From positions 1,612,001-1,676,000 of the forward strand of contig NZ_JACBYS010000001.1 in the NCBI RefSeq assembly GCF_013408245.1: a stretch of 64,000 nt of DNA, read 5' to 3'. Shown one piece after another: positions 51,940 to 60,774 of the stretch. Each line of letters begins with the position of its first letter. The first letter of the stretch is position 1. The position numbers were made by a program, and so were the translations under genes. This DNA is from Duganella sp. 1224. GTDB lineage: Bacteria; Pseudomonadota; Gammaproteobacteria; Burkholderiales; Burkholderiaceae_D. The notes beneath the pieces were generated by a model that ran no database searches, had not been told where the DNA came from, and was given only the letters and a program-made list of their open reading frames with translations.

Positions 51940-53103
51940 TTGGACCTGTCGCGCCGCATTGCCCGCTCCCGTCCCCTGGCCACCACCGCCATGCACGGGC
52001 GGGTGGACGCCATGAAAGCCCGCGGCGAGGACGTGATTGATTTTTCCATCGCCATCTCGCATTTCCAGGCCCCTGACCCCGTGCTGGCGGCGGTGCGCGA
52101 CGGCCTGCAACTGCCTTCCCTGCCCTACACCGCCGTCGCCGGCGACGCCGCGGTGCGCGCGCGCCTGGCCGCCAAGGTGGCCGGCGAAAACCGCATTCCC
52201 GCCACGGCAGCCGAGATCCTGGTCACCAGCGGCTGCAAGCAGGCCCTGTACCAGGCGCTGTATGTGATGGCCGATCCGGGCGACGCCGTCATCATCTTCA
52301 AGCCCCACTGGCCGGCCTACGTGGCCACCTGCAAACTGCTGGAACTGCAGCCGGTGCTGGTCGACCTGCCGGACGAGATCACCGACGCGCTGCTGGACGC
52401 GCTGCCGCCGGCGCGCATCCTCATCATCAACAATCCGCACAATCCCACCGGCGCGGTGCTGAGCGCGGCGGAAATCGGCCGCATCGCCGCCTGGATGCGG
52501 CGCACCGGCACCCGCGCCATCGTCGACGAGAGCTACGAAAAGCTGATCTTCGACGGCGTCCACACCAGCCTGGCCGCGCGGGCGGACTGGCCCGAACTGG
52601 GCATCGTCACGCTGTTCTCGGCCTCGCAAAGCTACGCCATGATGGGTTGGCGCGCCGGCTTCGCGGTGGCGCCCGCGCACGTGGTGACGGCGATGGAAAC
52701 GCTGCAAGGCCCGATCACCGCCGCCGCGCCGATGCTGACGCAACTGGCCATGGCCGCCGCCTTCGAGTCCGGCGAGCCGACCGCCATGCTGGCCGACTAC
52801 CGCCAGCGCCGCGACCTGGTGCTGGACCTGGTGCACGGCCTGCCGTGGCTGACCATGCGCCGTCCCGCCTCCGGCCCCTACCTGTGGGCCGACATCTCGC
52901 GCCTGACCACCGATACGCCGGCCTTCAGCGAACAGCTGCTGGCCGAGAGCGCGGTGGCGGTGATGCCGGGCGACGCGCTCGGCGCGCCGGGCTACATCCG
53001 CATCGGCTACATCTCGGATGACGTGGCCACGCTGCGGCGCGGCGTCCAGGCCATCATCAGCTTCGGCAACGCGCGTCATGGCGCGCGCCAGTCACCCGGC
53101 TGA
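51940..53103 (+). CDS. Class I/II aminotransferase-fold protein with the PLP lysine replaced by Gln
   Basis: A TTG at 51940, with CGAGGAGAA before it, starts a 387-residue protein of fold type I. Conserved parts are ILVTSGCKQALYQALYV, NNPHNPTGAVLS, the PLP-ring Asp in IVDESYEKL, the phosphate-binding Arg in MMGWRAGF, and the carboxylate-binding Arg in GYIRIGY. The segment that should read SxSKxYAMxGW reads SASQSYAMMGW, so the Schiff-base lysine is Gln230 (codon CAA at 52627-52629). Normal transamination is then unlikely; a binding or alternative role, or a single-base error (AAA to CAA), must be considered. It heads an operon with a hybrid kinase and a peptidase. Confidence 0.88.
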   Translation: MDLSRRIARSRPLATTAMHGRVDAMKARGEDVIDFSIAISHFQAPDPVLAAVRDGLQLPSLPYTAVAGDAAVRARLAAKVAGENRIPATAAEILVTSGCKQALYQALYVMADPGDAVIIFKPHWPAYVATCKLLELQPVLVDLPDEITDALLDALPPARILIINNPHNPTGAVLSAAEIGRIAAWMRRTGTRAIVDESYEKLIFDGVHTSLAARADWPELGIVTLFSASQSYAMMGWRAGFAVAPAHVVTAMETLQGPITAAAPMLTQLAMAAAFESGEPTAMLADYRQRRDLVLDLVHGLPWLTMRRPASGPYLWADISRLTTDTPAFSEQLLAESAVAVMPGDALGAPGYIRIGYISDDVATLRRGVQAIISFGNARHGARQSPG

Positions 53104-53111
53104 TCTCGCGC

Positions 53112-55316
53112 ATGGCCTTCCTGCTTTTCCAGCTGAATAGCCTGCGCAGCCGGCTGATATTGCTGGTCATGCTATCGATCGCGCCCAGCGCCGTCATGAC
53201 CGTGATTAACGGCGCCCGCGAGCGCGCCCACGCGGTGGAGGTGGCCGAGGAAAACCTGCAGCGCCTGACCAATCTGGCCGCCGCCAACGAGGCGCAATCG
53301 ATCGCCGGCGCGCGCCAGATCCTGCGCGACCTGGCCAGCATTCCGGATTTGGCCGGCGACCAGGCGCAGTGCAGCCGCCTGCTGGCCAACATCCAGCGCC
53401 AGAATCCCGACTACGTCAACTTCGGCCTGATACAGCTGAACGGCGACGTCACCTGCAGCGCCGTGCCGTCCAAGACGCCGGTCAACCTGCGCGACCGCAC
53501 GCACTTCCGCCGCGCCGTGCATTTGAAGCGCTTCGTCGCCGGCGGCTATGTATTCGGCCGCGTGATCCAGAAGCACACCGTCAACCTGACCTACCCGGTG
53601 CTGGACGAGAATGAGCAGGTCAAGGCCGTGGTGTTCGCCGCGCTCGACCTGACCAAGCTGGATCGCTTCGTCGCCGACATCCAGCTGCCACCGGGTTCGC
53701 TGCTGCTGACCGCCGACTCCGAGGGCAGGATCATCTCGCGCAAGCCCGATCCGGAGGTCTGGTTCGGCAAGCAGGTGTCGCCGGACATGCGCACCGCCAT
53801 GGCGGCCGACCCGGGCAAGCCGGTGCTGCTGGCCGGGCCGGATGGCGTCGAGCGGCTGCATCGCTTCGCGCGCGTGGGCAGCAACGGCCTGTCCGACTAC
53901 ACCGTCACCATAGGCATTCCATCCGATGCCATCACCGCCAACGCCCGCCACGACCAGGTGCTGGACTTCCTGGCGCTGGCCGCCACCATCGCGCTGGCGC
54001 TGCTGTCGGCGTGGTTCGTTGGCGACGTGCTGGTGCTGCGCCGCGTGAAGCGGCTGGCCACCACCGCCAACAGCATCGCCTCCGGCACGCTGGAGGCGCG
54101 CAGCGGCATCCGCTACGGCAAGGAGGAAATCAGCGAACTGGCGCGGGCGCTGGACGCCATGGCCGAAGCGTTGCAGGAGAAGGAACTGCAGCACCTGAAG
54201 GCGGAAAGCCAGCTGCGCGAGGCGGATCGCCGCAAGGACGAATTCCTGGCCATGCTGGCGCACGAGCTGCGCAACCCGCTGGCGCCGATCAGCGCCGGCG
54301 CCCAACTGCTGCAAAGCGGCCACGCCACCGACGCCGCCGTGCAGCGCACCGCCGGCATCATCGTGCGCCAGGTGCACCACATGACGCGGCTGGTGGACGA
54401 CCTGCTGGACGTGTCGCGCGTCACGCGCGGACTGGTGACGCTGACGCGCATGCCGCTGGAAGTGGCGAAGATCGTCGCCGACGCGGTGGAACAGGCCGAG
54501 CCCCTGCTCAAGTCGCGCCAGCACCGCTTTGACGTCGAATTGCCGCCGGCGCCGCTGGTGGTGATGGGCGACCATAAGCGGCTGGTGCAGGTGCTGGTCA
54601 ATGTGCTCAACAACGCCGCCAAGTACACGCCGCCGGGCGGCGCCATCAAGCTGACGGTGCGGGCCGACGGCGGCAACGTCAAACTGACCATCAGCGACAA
54701 CGGCATCGGCATGTCGCCGGAACTGCGCAGCCGCGTGTTCGAACTGTTCGCCCAGGCCGACCGCAACTCCGACCGCTCGCAGGGCGGCCTGGGGCTGGGC
54801 CTGGCGCTGGTCAAGTCGCTGGTGGAGTTGCACGGCGGGTCGGTCGCGGTGGACAGCGAGGGCGAACAAAAAGGCAGCACCTTCACCATCATCCTGCCCG
54901 GCGCCGACCGCCAGCCGGCCGCGCCGCAACCCGGCCCCAAGGCCGCGCCGGCGCGCAAGCTGCGGGTGCTGGTGGTGGACGATAACATCGACGCCGCGCA
55001 AACGCTGCAACTGCTGCTGGCGGCGGCCGGCCACCAGGTCAGCGTGGCCCACACCGCGCTGGCGGCGCTGGAAGCGGCGCAGGCGACGTCGCCGGAACTG
55101 TGCCTGCTGGATATCGGCCTGCCCGACATCAGTGGCTACGACCTGGCGCGCGGCCTGCGCGCGCTGCCGCACACCACCGGTGCCACGCTGGTGGCGGTAA
55201 CCGGCTACGGCCGCCGCGAAGACCGCGAACAAGCCACCGCCGCCGGCTTCGATCACTATTTTGTCAAACCGGTGGACGTGGAAGCGCTGCTGGCGCTGAT
55301 CGCCCGCCTTCCCTGA
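53112..55316 (+). CDS. Hybrid sensor histidine kinase/response regulator
   Basis: The 734-residue protein has TM1 (LILLVMLSIAPSAVMTVI), a periplasmic dCACHE-like sensor (about 35-280; NFGLIQLNGDVTCS, RDRTHFRRAVH), TM2 near 285-305 and HAMP. HisKA follows with the H-box EFLAMLAHELRNPL, then HATPase_c (VLVNVLNNAAKYTPPGG, GGLGLGLALVKSLVELHGG) and a receiver domain with VLVVDDNIDAA and phospho-Asp in CLLDIGLPD. dCACHE domains often bind amino acids. It starts eight bases after the aminotransferase and is followed nine bases on by an M20 peptidase, all on one transcript. No DNA-binding output is attached. Confidence 0.93.
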   Translation: MAFLLFQLNSLRSRLILLVMLSIAPSAVMTVINGARERAHAVEVAEENLQRLTNLAAANEAQSIAGARQILRDLASIPDLAGDQAQCSRLLANIQRQNPDYVNFGLIQLNGDVTCSAVPSKTPVNLRDRTHFRRAVHLKRFVAGGYVFGRVIQKHTVNLTYPVLDENEQVKAVVFAALDLTKLDRFVADIQLPPGSLLLTADSEGRIISRKPDPEVWFGKQVSPDMRTAMAADPGKPVLLAGPDGVERLHRFARVGSNGLSDYTVTIGIPSDAITANARHDQVLDFLALAATIALALLSAWFVGDVLVLRRVKRLATTANSIASGTLEARSGIRYGKEEISELARALDAMAEALQEKELQHLKAESQLREADRRKDEFLAMLAHELRNPLAPISAGAQLLQSGHATDAAVQRTAGIIVRQVHHMTRLVDDLLDVSRVTRGLVTLTRMPLEVAKIVADAVEQAEPLLKSRQHRFDVELPPAPLVVMGDHKRLVQVLVNVLNNAAKYTPPGGAIKLTVRADGGNVKLTISDNGIGMSPELRSRVFELFAQADRNSDRSQGGLGLGLALVKSLVELHGGSVAVDSEGEQKGSTFTIILPGADRQPAAPQPGPKAAPARKLRVLVVDDNIDAAQTLQLLLAAAGHQVSVAHTALAALEAAQATSPELCLLDIGLPDISGYDLARGLRALPHTTGATLVAVTGYGRREDREQATAAGFDHYFVKPVDVEALLALIARLP

Positions 55317-55325
55317 TGGAGTTTC

Positions 55326-56603
55326 ATGAAACAGCTGCTACTTGGCCTGGCCATCGCCGCCATCCTGCCGGCGCAGGCGCAGGAACCAACGCTGGCGCGC
55401 ATCGCCGCGCAGCCGGCGGTGCGACAGGCCCTGGCCTACATCGAGAAAAATGAGCCGGTCACGCAGGCCACCATGTTGGCGATTAACGCCATTCCCGCCC
55501 CCACCTTCGCCGAAGCGGCGCGCGCCCGCGACTACGCGCAGCGCATGCAGGCCGCCGGCCTGGCCGATGTGCGCATCGACGACGCCGGCAATGTCACCGG
55601 CACCTGGCGTGGCAGCGGCAAGGGCCCGGTGATCGCGCTGGCTGCGCACCTGGACACCGTCTATCCCGCCGCCACCGACCTCACCGTGCACGACAAGGAT
55701 GGCCGCCTGTACGCGCCCGGCATCGCCGACAACGGCCGCTCATTAGCGGCCATGCTGACCATCGCCCACGCCATGCGCGATGCCAACGTACGGACCGAGG
55801 GCGACGTGCTGTTTGTCGCCAACGTCGGCGAGGAAGGCCTGGGCGACCTTAAAGGCGTGAAGTACCTGTTCAGCCAGCGCAAGGACATCAAGGCCTTCGT
55901 CGGCCTGGAGCCGGCGCTGGGCACCGACGGCGATCCTGTCACCCACATCGGCACCGGCAGCCGCCGTTTCAAGGTCACCTTCCACGGGCCGGGAGGTCAC
56001 AGCTATGAAGGCTTCGGCTTGCCGTCCGCCGTCCATGCGGCCGGGCGCGCGATTGCGCGCATCGACGCCATCCACGTGCCGGCGCAGCCCAAGGTGACGT
56101 TCAATGTCGGCGTGGTCGAAGGCGGGCAGTCGGTCAACAGCATCGCGGCCGAGGCCTCGCTGCTGATCGACATCCGCTCGGCCGATGCGCCGCTGCTGGC
56201 CAAAGTCGAGCAGCAGATCAAGGCCGCCATCCAGCAGGGCGTGGACGACACCAACCAGCGCTGGAACAGCAAGGCCATCACCGCCGGCGTGGCGTTGATC
56301 GGCGACCGGCCGGCGGGACGCGTGGCCGCCGACGCGCTGATTGTCCGCACCGCGCTGGCGGCGGCCAAGGTGCAGGGCCGCCCCGCGCTGCTGGACGGCG
56401 CACATTCGACGGACGCCAACCTGCCGATGAGTCTCGGCATTCCGGCCATCACCATGTCCGGCGGCGGCAGCTCGGGCGGCTACCACTCGGAAAAGCTGGA
56501 ATGGTGGTCGGCGCGGAATGCCCACACCGGCCCGCAGAACGTCATGCTGACCATCCTTGGACTGGCCGGCGTACAGGGCGTGGCCGAGCCCCTGATCAGG
56601 TAA
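55326..56603 (+). CDS. Exported M20-family metallopeptidase
   Basis: The 425-residue precursor has a signal peptide (LLLGLAIAAILPAQAQ). Zinc ligands and catalytic residues of the M20 family are visible: LAAHLDTVYP, the bridging Asp in GIADNGRSLAAML, and the catalytic Glu in FVANVGEEGLGD. The dimerisation domain begins with GPGGHSYEGFGLPSAVHAAG. It probably removes amino acids from di- or tripeptides in the periplasm. It is the third gene of the operon with the kinase, which would fit release of an amino-acid signal (inference). Confidence 0.9.
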   Translation: MKQLLLGLAIAAILPAQAQEPTLARIAAQPAVRQALAYIEKNEPVTQATMLAINAIPAPTFAEAARARDYAQRMQAAGLADVRIDDAGNVTGTWRGSGKGPVIALAAHLDTVYPAATDLTVHDKDGRLYAPGIADNGRSLAAMLTIAHAMRDANVRTEGDVLFVANVGEEGLGDLKGVKYLFSQRKDIKAFVGLEPALGTDGDPVTHIGTGSRRFKVTFHGPGGHSYEGFGLPSAVHAAGRAIARIDAIHVPAQPKVTFNVGVVEGGQSVNSIAAEASLLIDIRSADAPLLAKVEQQIKAAIQQGVDDTNQRWNSKAITAGVALIGDRPAGRVAADALIVRTALAAAKVQGRPALLDGAHSTDANLPMSLGIPAITMSGGGSSGGYHSEKLEWWSARNAHTGPQNVMLTILGLAGVQGVAEPLIR

Positions 56604-57090
56604 GCGGCAACGCCGCCGGGTGCCGGTCCGCCGCGCGCTGGCTGAGGATGCGGGCCGCCAGCGCCCGGCCGCTCAGCCACGCGTCGCCTTCGTTCCCACC
56701 GCACAGCCAGTCGCCGCAGACGCCCACCTGCACGGCGGGCAGCCACATACACTGTTCCGCCGACGGCGCCATGGCCGCCACCTGCATCGCCGTCGCCGGC
56801 AGCAGCGGCACCAGCAGCGCCGAGGCCTGCTTGGCCGGCAGCGCCAGCACCAGCGCGTCGAAATCCTCGTCGTGGGCGCCCGTCTCCAGCGAGGCCACGC
56901 GCCAGCCATCCTCGTGCCAGATGTCGCAGATGGTCATGCGCTGGTGGATAGTCAGCCCGGCACCGCCGGGACTGACCCGGGACGCGTCAAACAGCGTCAC
57001 CCTGCAAGCATCGCTTTGCAGATGGCGCGCACACGACATGCCGGCCAGGCCGGCCCCTATGATCGCTAGCTTAAATTGAGTCTCCATCAT
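56596..57090 (-). pseudogene. Internally deleted renalase-like FAD-dependent oxidoreductase
   Basis: The reading frame (start at 57090 or 57087) encodes about 164 residues. It begins with an FAD-binding motif (KLAIIGAGLAGMSCARHLQ; VTLFDASRVSPGG) and ends with the C-terminal FAD-binding block (VGVCGDWLCGGNEGDAWLSG). Full renalase-like proteins are about 320 residues; the middle, with most of the substrate domain, is missing between SPGG and the following ICDIWHEDGWRVASLE. The frame is not broken, so a short protein may still be made, but it is unlikely to be a working oxidoreductase. The 3' end overlaps the M20 gene by eight bases. Relatives often lie beside photolyase genes, as here. Confidence 0.65.
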
Positions 57091-57183
57091 GCGGCGAGTA
57101 TATCGGCGCAACCGGACGAATAGTGCGTCAAGCCCGGGTCAATATCGGTTCATGCTAGCATTCGGGCAGGGAGGGTCGTTAGA

Positions 57184-58116
57184 ATGAACCGCATGCAAAT
57201 CAAGGGATATCGCAGCGGCGTCGCCGCACGGCTGGCCGGACTGCCGGTGGAAACGCTGCGTGTATGGGAGCGGCGCTATGGCGTGTCCGATGCCAACCGT
57301 TCGCCGCAGGGACAACGCTTGTACTCGGCCGAGCAGGTACACCGGCTGGGCCTGCTCAAGCGCGTGGTCGATCTCGGCCACGCCATCGGCACCGTCGCCC
57401 GGCTGGAGGCCGCCGACCTGGCGGAACTGGCCGGCGCCCTGCCCGCGGCGACCGGCGCGCACGCGCTCACGCTGGCGGTGGTGGGCACCGCACTGGCTCA
57501 GCGCCTTGGCGCCACGCGCACCGCGCCGGTGCTGGACATCGTCGCCGCCAGCGCGCAACTGGACGACGCGGCCGGGGAACTGGCCGGCACCCGCGCCGAT
57601 GTGCTGCTGATCGAAGCGCCGGAGATGACGGCGGACGCGGTGCCGCAAATCCGCGCGCTGCGGCGCGCCCTCGCCGTCAGGACGGTCGTGGTGCTGTACC
57701 GCTTCTGCGACAGCGCCACCGTGCGGCGGCTGCGCGAACAGGGCTGCCTGGTGGCGCGCGCCCCGTCGGACGCATCGGAAATCGCGGTATTGTGCAGCAC
57801 CGCCCTCACCGGCGCATCGCTGCCGCCGCCCGGGCCGTCCAAGCCCGCCGCGCCGCGCCGGCTGAACGACGAGGAACTGGCGGCGCTGGCCTCCGCCTCG
57901 ACCAGCATCAACTGCGAATGCCCGCGCCACCTGGCCGACATCCTGATGATGCTGGCCAGCTTTGAACGCTACAGCAAGCAGTGCGCGCACCGCAACGCGG
58001 CCGACGCCGCCCTGCACGAGGACCTGGCGCGCAGCGCCGGCCACGCCCGCATGCTGATGGAAGACGCACTAGAACGCCTGGCCTACGCGGAAGGACTACC
58101 CATGCCGGCCAGATAA
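57184..58116 (+). CDS. MerR-family regulator with B12-binding-like domain, photolyase cluster
   Basis: The 310-residue protein has a MerR helix-turn-helix (GVAARLAGLPVETLRVWERR; RLYSAEQVHRLGLLKRVVD). A Rossmann-like domain (about 95-200; ALTLAVVGTALAQRLG, ADVLLIEAPEM) follows in the place of the cobalamin domain of CarH/LitR regulators. The cobalamin DxHxxG motif is not present, so B12 light sensing is not supported. The C-terminal region has a Cys/His cluster (SINCECPRHLADILMML; YSKQCAHRN). It is followed 11 bases on by a cryptochrome/photolyase gene, so light- or stress-responsive control is inferred. Confidence 0.83.
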   Translation: MNRMQIKGYRSGVAARLAGLPVETLRVWERRYGVSDANRSPQGQRLYSAEQVHRLGLLKRVVDLGHAIGTVARLEAADLAELAGALPAATGAHALTLAVVGTALAQRLGATRTAPVLDIVAASAQLDDAAGELAGTRADVLLIEAPEMTADAVPQIRALRRALAVRTVVVLYRFCDSATVRRLREQGCLVARAPSDASEIAVLCSTALTGASLPPPGPSKPAAPRRLNDEELAALASASTSINCECPRHLADILMMLASFERYSKQCAHRNAADAALHEDLARSAGHARMLMEDALERLAYAEGLPMPAR

Positions 58117-58127
58117 CACGGGACACG

Positions 58128-59654
58128 ATGAAACTCAAACTGATACTCGGCGACCAGCTCAATCATCAACACAGCTGGTTCGACCACCCGCGCGACGACC
58201 AGGTTTTCGTCATGATGGAGGTGCGGCAGGAAACCGACTACGTGCTGCACCACGCGCAAAAAATCATCGCCATCTTCGCCGCCATGCGCGATTTTGCGCG
58301 CCGCCTGCGCGCCGACGGCCACCGCGTGCATTATCTCGCCATCGACGACGCCGACAACCGCCAGTCCGTCCCCGCCAACCTGGACTATCTGCTGGCCCAC
58401 CACCGCGCCACCGAATTCCGCTGGCAGGCGCCGGACGAATGGCGCCTGGACCGGCAACTGGCCGACTACGCCGCCGCGCTATCCATCCCCGCCGCGATGG
58501 ACGACACCGAGCATTTCTACACCACGCGCGACGAGGCGGCGCACATCTTCGAAGGCCGCAACAGCTGGCTGATGGAATATTTCTACCGCCGCATGCGCGC
58601 CAAGCACGGCGTGCTGATGTCCGCCACTGGCAAGCCGGCGGGCGGCCAATGGAACTTCGACCACGACAACCGCGAAGCGTGGAAAGGCCTGCCATGGGAG
58701 CCGTCCGACTGGCGCGGCCGCCACGATCACAGCGCGCTTTGGCAGACCATCCAGGCCGCCGGCGCCAACAGCTTCGGCCAGCCCAATGCGGACAATTTCG
58801 CCTGGCCGCTGAATCACGAGGAGGCCATGGAGCATCTGGACAGCTTCATTGAACAGGCTTTGCCCCACTTTGGGCGGTTCCAGGACGCGATGAGCGTCAA
58901 GGCCTGGCGGCTGTTCCACTCGCTGCTGTCGTTCGCCATGAACGTCAAGCTGCTGTCGCCGCGCACCGTGATCGAGCGCGTGGAAGCGGCGTGGCGCGAC
59001 GGCGCGGTGCCGGTGGCATCGGCCGAGGGCTACATCCGCCAGATCCTCGGCTGGCGCGAATACGTGCGCGGCGTCTACTGGCACCGCATGCCGGGCTACG
59101 ATCAGCTCAACGCCTTCGGCCACAGCACGCCGCTGCCATGGTGGTTCTGGGACGGCAAAACGCGCATGCGCTGCGTGGCGGCGGCCATCGGCCAGTCGCT
59201 GGAGCATGCGCACAGCCACCACATCAACCGCCTGATGGTGATCGGGAATTTCGCGCTGCTGGCCGGACTGTCGCCGCAAGCGCTGCACCAATGGTATCTG
59301 GGGATTTACATCGACGCCTTCGAGTGGGTCGAGCTGCCCAATACGCTGGGCATGAGCCAGTTCGCCGACGGCGGCCTGCTGGCCACCAAGCCCTATGTCT
59401 CCAGCGCCGCCTATATCGACCGCATGAGCGATTATTGCAAGGGCTGCCACTACGACAAGAAGGCCCGTACCGGCGAGCGCGCCTGTCCCTACAACGCCTT
59501 GTACTGGGATTTCTTCGACAGGAACCGGGACAAGCTGGCCAACAACCAGCGCCTCGGCATGGTCTACCAGCAGCTACGCCGCATGGACGACGGCGCCCTG
59601 ACGGCGCTGCGTGAACGCGCGGCCGACCTGCGCGCGCGGGTGGCGGAACTTTAG
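58128..59654 (+). CDS. Cryptochrome/photolyase, iron-sulfur (FeS-BCP / PhrB-like) type
   Basis: The start at 58128 (MKLKLILGDQLNHQHSWF) gives 508 residues, normal for the FeS-BCP group. The N-terminal antenna domain and C-terminal FAD domain are both recognisable (YIRQILGWREYVRGVYWHRM; HAHSHHINRLMVIGNFALL). The cluster cysteines appear in DYCKGCHYDKKARTGERACP. These proteins repair (6-4) photoproducts or sense blue light. It is cotranscribed with the MerR-type regulator. Its stop overlaps by four bases the stop of the convergent LacI gene. Confidence 0.94.
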   Translation: MKLKLILGDQLNHQHSWFDHPRDDQVFVMMEVRQETDYVLHHAQKIIAIFAAMRDFARRLRADGHRVHYLAIDDADNRQSVPANLDYLLAHHRATEFRWQAPDEWRLDRQLADYAAALSIPAAMDDTEHFYTTRDEAAHIFEGRNSWLMEYFYRRMRAKHGVLMSATGKPAGGQWNFDHDNREAWKGLPWEPSDWRGRHDHSALWQTIQAAGANSFGQPNADNFAWPLNHEEAMEHLDSFIEQALPHFGRFQDAMSVKAWRLFHSLLSFAMNVKLLSPRTVIERVEAAWRDGAVPVASAEGYIRQILGWREYVRGVYWHRMPGYDQLNAFGHSTPLPWWFWDGKTRMRCVAAAIGQSLEHAHSHHINRLMVIGNFALLAGLSPQALHQWYLGIYIDAFEWVELPNTLGMSQFADGGLLATKPYVSSAAYIDRMSDYCKGCHYDKKARTGERACPYNALYWDFFDRNRDKLANNQRLGMVYQQLRRMDDGALTALRERAADLRARVAEL

Positions 59655-60661
59655 GTGCTGCCGCGCTGGATCAGCTCAAAGCCGGTGTTGATCACGCGCT
59701 CGCCCTCCCCCTCGGCGGCATGCGCGCCGGCGGCCAGGCGGTCCAGCAAGGCCTGCGCCGACAGCGCGCCGATCCGTGCGCCATCCACTCTCACCGTCGA
59801 TAGCGGCGGGTTGGTGTACTCGGAAAAATTCAGGTCGCCGAAGCCCATGATGGCCAGGTCCTGCGGCACCCGCAAGCCGCGGCTTTGTGCCTCGATCAGC
59901 ACACCGTGGGCCAGCGTGTCGGAGCTGCAGAAAATCGCGTCCAGGTCGGGATGCTCGTCCAGCAGCCTGACCGCGCCCAGACGGCCATGCGGCAAGGCGC
60001 CCGGCGCCTGCACCACGTGCGAGGCGACCACGCTGGCGCCGTGCCGGGCCACCGCCACCTGGAAACCCTGCGTGCGCTGGCCGGCGCGCGGATCATTGGC
60101 GATCAGGATGCCGAAGCGGCGATAGCCCTGTTTCAGCAGATGCTGTGCGCAGGCATGGCCCACTTCCTCGTGCGAGAAGCCGATCGCCATGTCGATGGGA
60201 TGCGAGGTCAGGTCCCAAGCCTCGACCACCGGCGTGCCGATTTGCAGCAGGCGTTGACGGGTGCTGTCGGTGTGCAGAGAGCCGGTCAGGATCACGCCGT
60301 CCGGACGGCGGCTCAGAATCGTCTCGACCAGAATCTCCTCGCGCCAGGTTTCGTAGCCGACGATACCCAGCAACAGCTGGTAGCCGGCCGCGGTCAGGCG
60401 GTCAGTGGCGCCTTGCACCAAGTCGGCGAAGGTCTGGGTGGAGATGGTGGGCAGCACCAGCGCCACCAGCTTGCTGCGGCTGGAGGCCAGGCCACCGGCC
60501 AGCATATTCTTCACGTAACCGGTCTGCTTGACCGCCTGCTGCACCTTGGCCAGCGTGGCCGGCCGCACCAGGTGCGGCTCGTTCAATGCGCGCGATACCG
60601 TAATCGGGGAGACGCCCGCCGCCTTGGCGACATCAATCAGGGTGACGGGGGTGGCAGGCAT
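59651..60661 (-). CDS. LacI-family regulator of the GH2-GH43 genes
   Basis: The 336-residue protein has a LacI helix-turn-helix (TLIDVAKAAGVSPITVSRAL), hinge segment (MLAGGLASSRSKLVALVLPT) and a sugar-binding-protein-like domain (DAIFCSSDTLAHGVLIEAQS; IMGFGDLNFSEYTNPPLSTV) typical of the GntR/GalR branch. It diverges from a GH2 glycosidase gene; two LacI-type operators lie in the 113-base spacer, one close to each start, so it probably represses both itself and the glycosidases until a sugar appears. Confidence 0.92.
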   Translation of the reverse strand: MPATPVTLIDVAKAAGVSPITVSRALNEPHLVRPATLAKVQQAVKQTGYVKNMLAGGLASSRSKLVALVLPTISTQTFADLVQGATDRLTAAGYQLLLGIVGYETWREEILVETILSRRPDGVILTGSLHTDSTRQRLLQIGTPVVEAWDLTSHPIDMAIGFSHEEVGHACAQHLLKQGYRRFGILIANDPRAGQRTQGFQVAVARHGASVVASHVVQAPGALPHGRLGAVRLLDEHPDLDAIFCSSDTLAHGVLIEAQSRGLRVPQDLAIMGFGDLNFSEYTNPPLSTVRVDGARIGALSAQALLDRLAAGAHAAEGEGERVINTGFELIQRGST

Positions 60662-60678
60662 TGTGTCTTTCGTGATGT

Positions 60679-60692
60679 TGATAGCGTGACCA
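60679..60692. promoter_or_regulatory. LacI-type operator O1
   Basis: TGATAGCGTGACCA fits the LacI-family pattern TGNTANCGNTANCA at nine of ten fixed positions. It lies 18 bases from the LacI gene start and 11 bases upstream of the GH2 -35 box. Confidence 0.65.
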
Positions 60693-60702
60693 TTCTATCC
60701 AA

Positions 60703-60731
60703 TTGACATCCGGCTCACAACTCCCTACACT
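60703..60731 (+). promoter_or_regulatory. Sigma-70 promoter of the GH2 gene
   Basis: A perfect -35 TTGACA (60703-60708) is followed, after exactly 17 bases, by TACACT (60726-60731). Transcription would start near 60738, inside the second operator and about 37 bases before the TTG start codon. Confidence 0.75.
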
Positions 60732-60737
60732 GAAAAA

Positions 60738-60751
60738 TGATTGCGCTACCA
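60738..60751. promoter_or_regulatory. LacI-type operator O2
   Basis: TGATTGCGCTACCA fits TGNTANCGNTANCA at nine of ten fixed positions and is part of an 18-base palindrome (60736-60753, seven of nine pairs). It covers the predicted transcription start. Its centre is 59 bases from that of O1. Confidence 0.7.
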
Positions 60752-60774
60752 TTACATAAAACAAGGAGACTTTT

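Noticed and set aside
53172..55256. A 694-codon open frame antisense to the hybrid kinase
   Set aside because: Shadow frame; the plus strand carries all kinase and receiver motifs.
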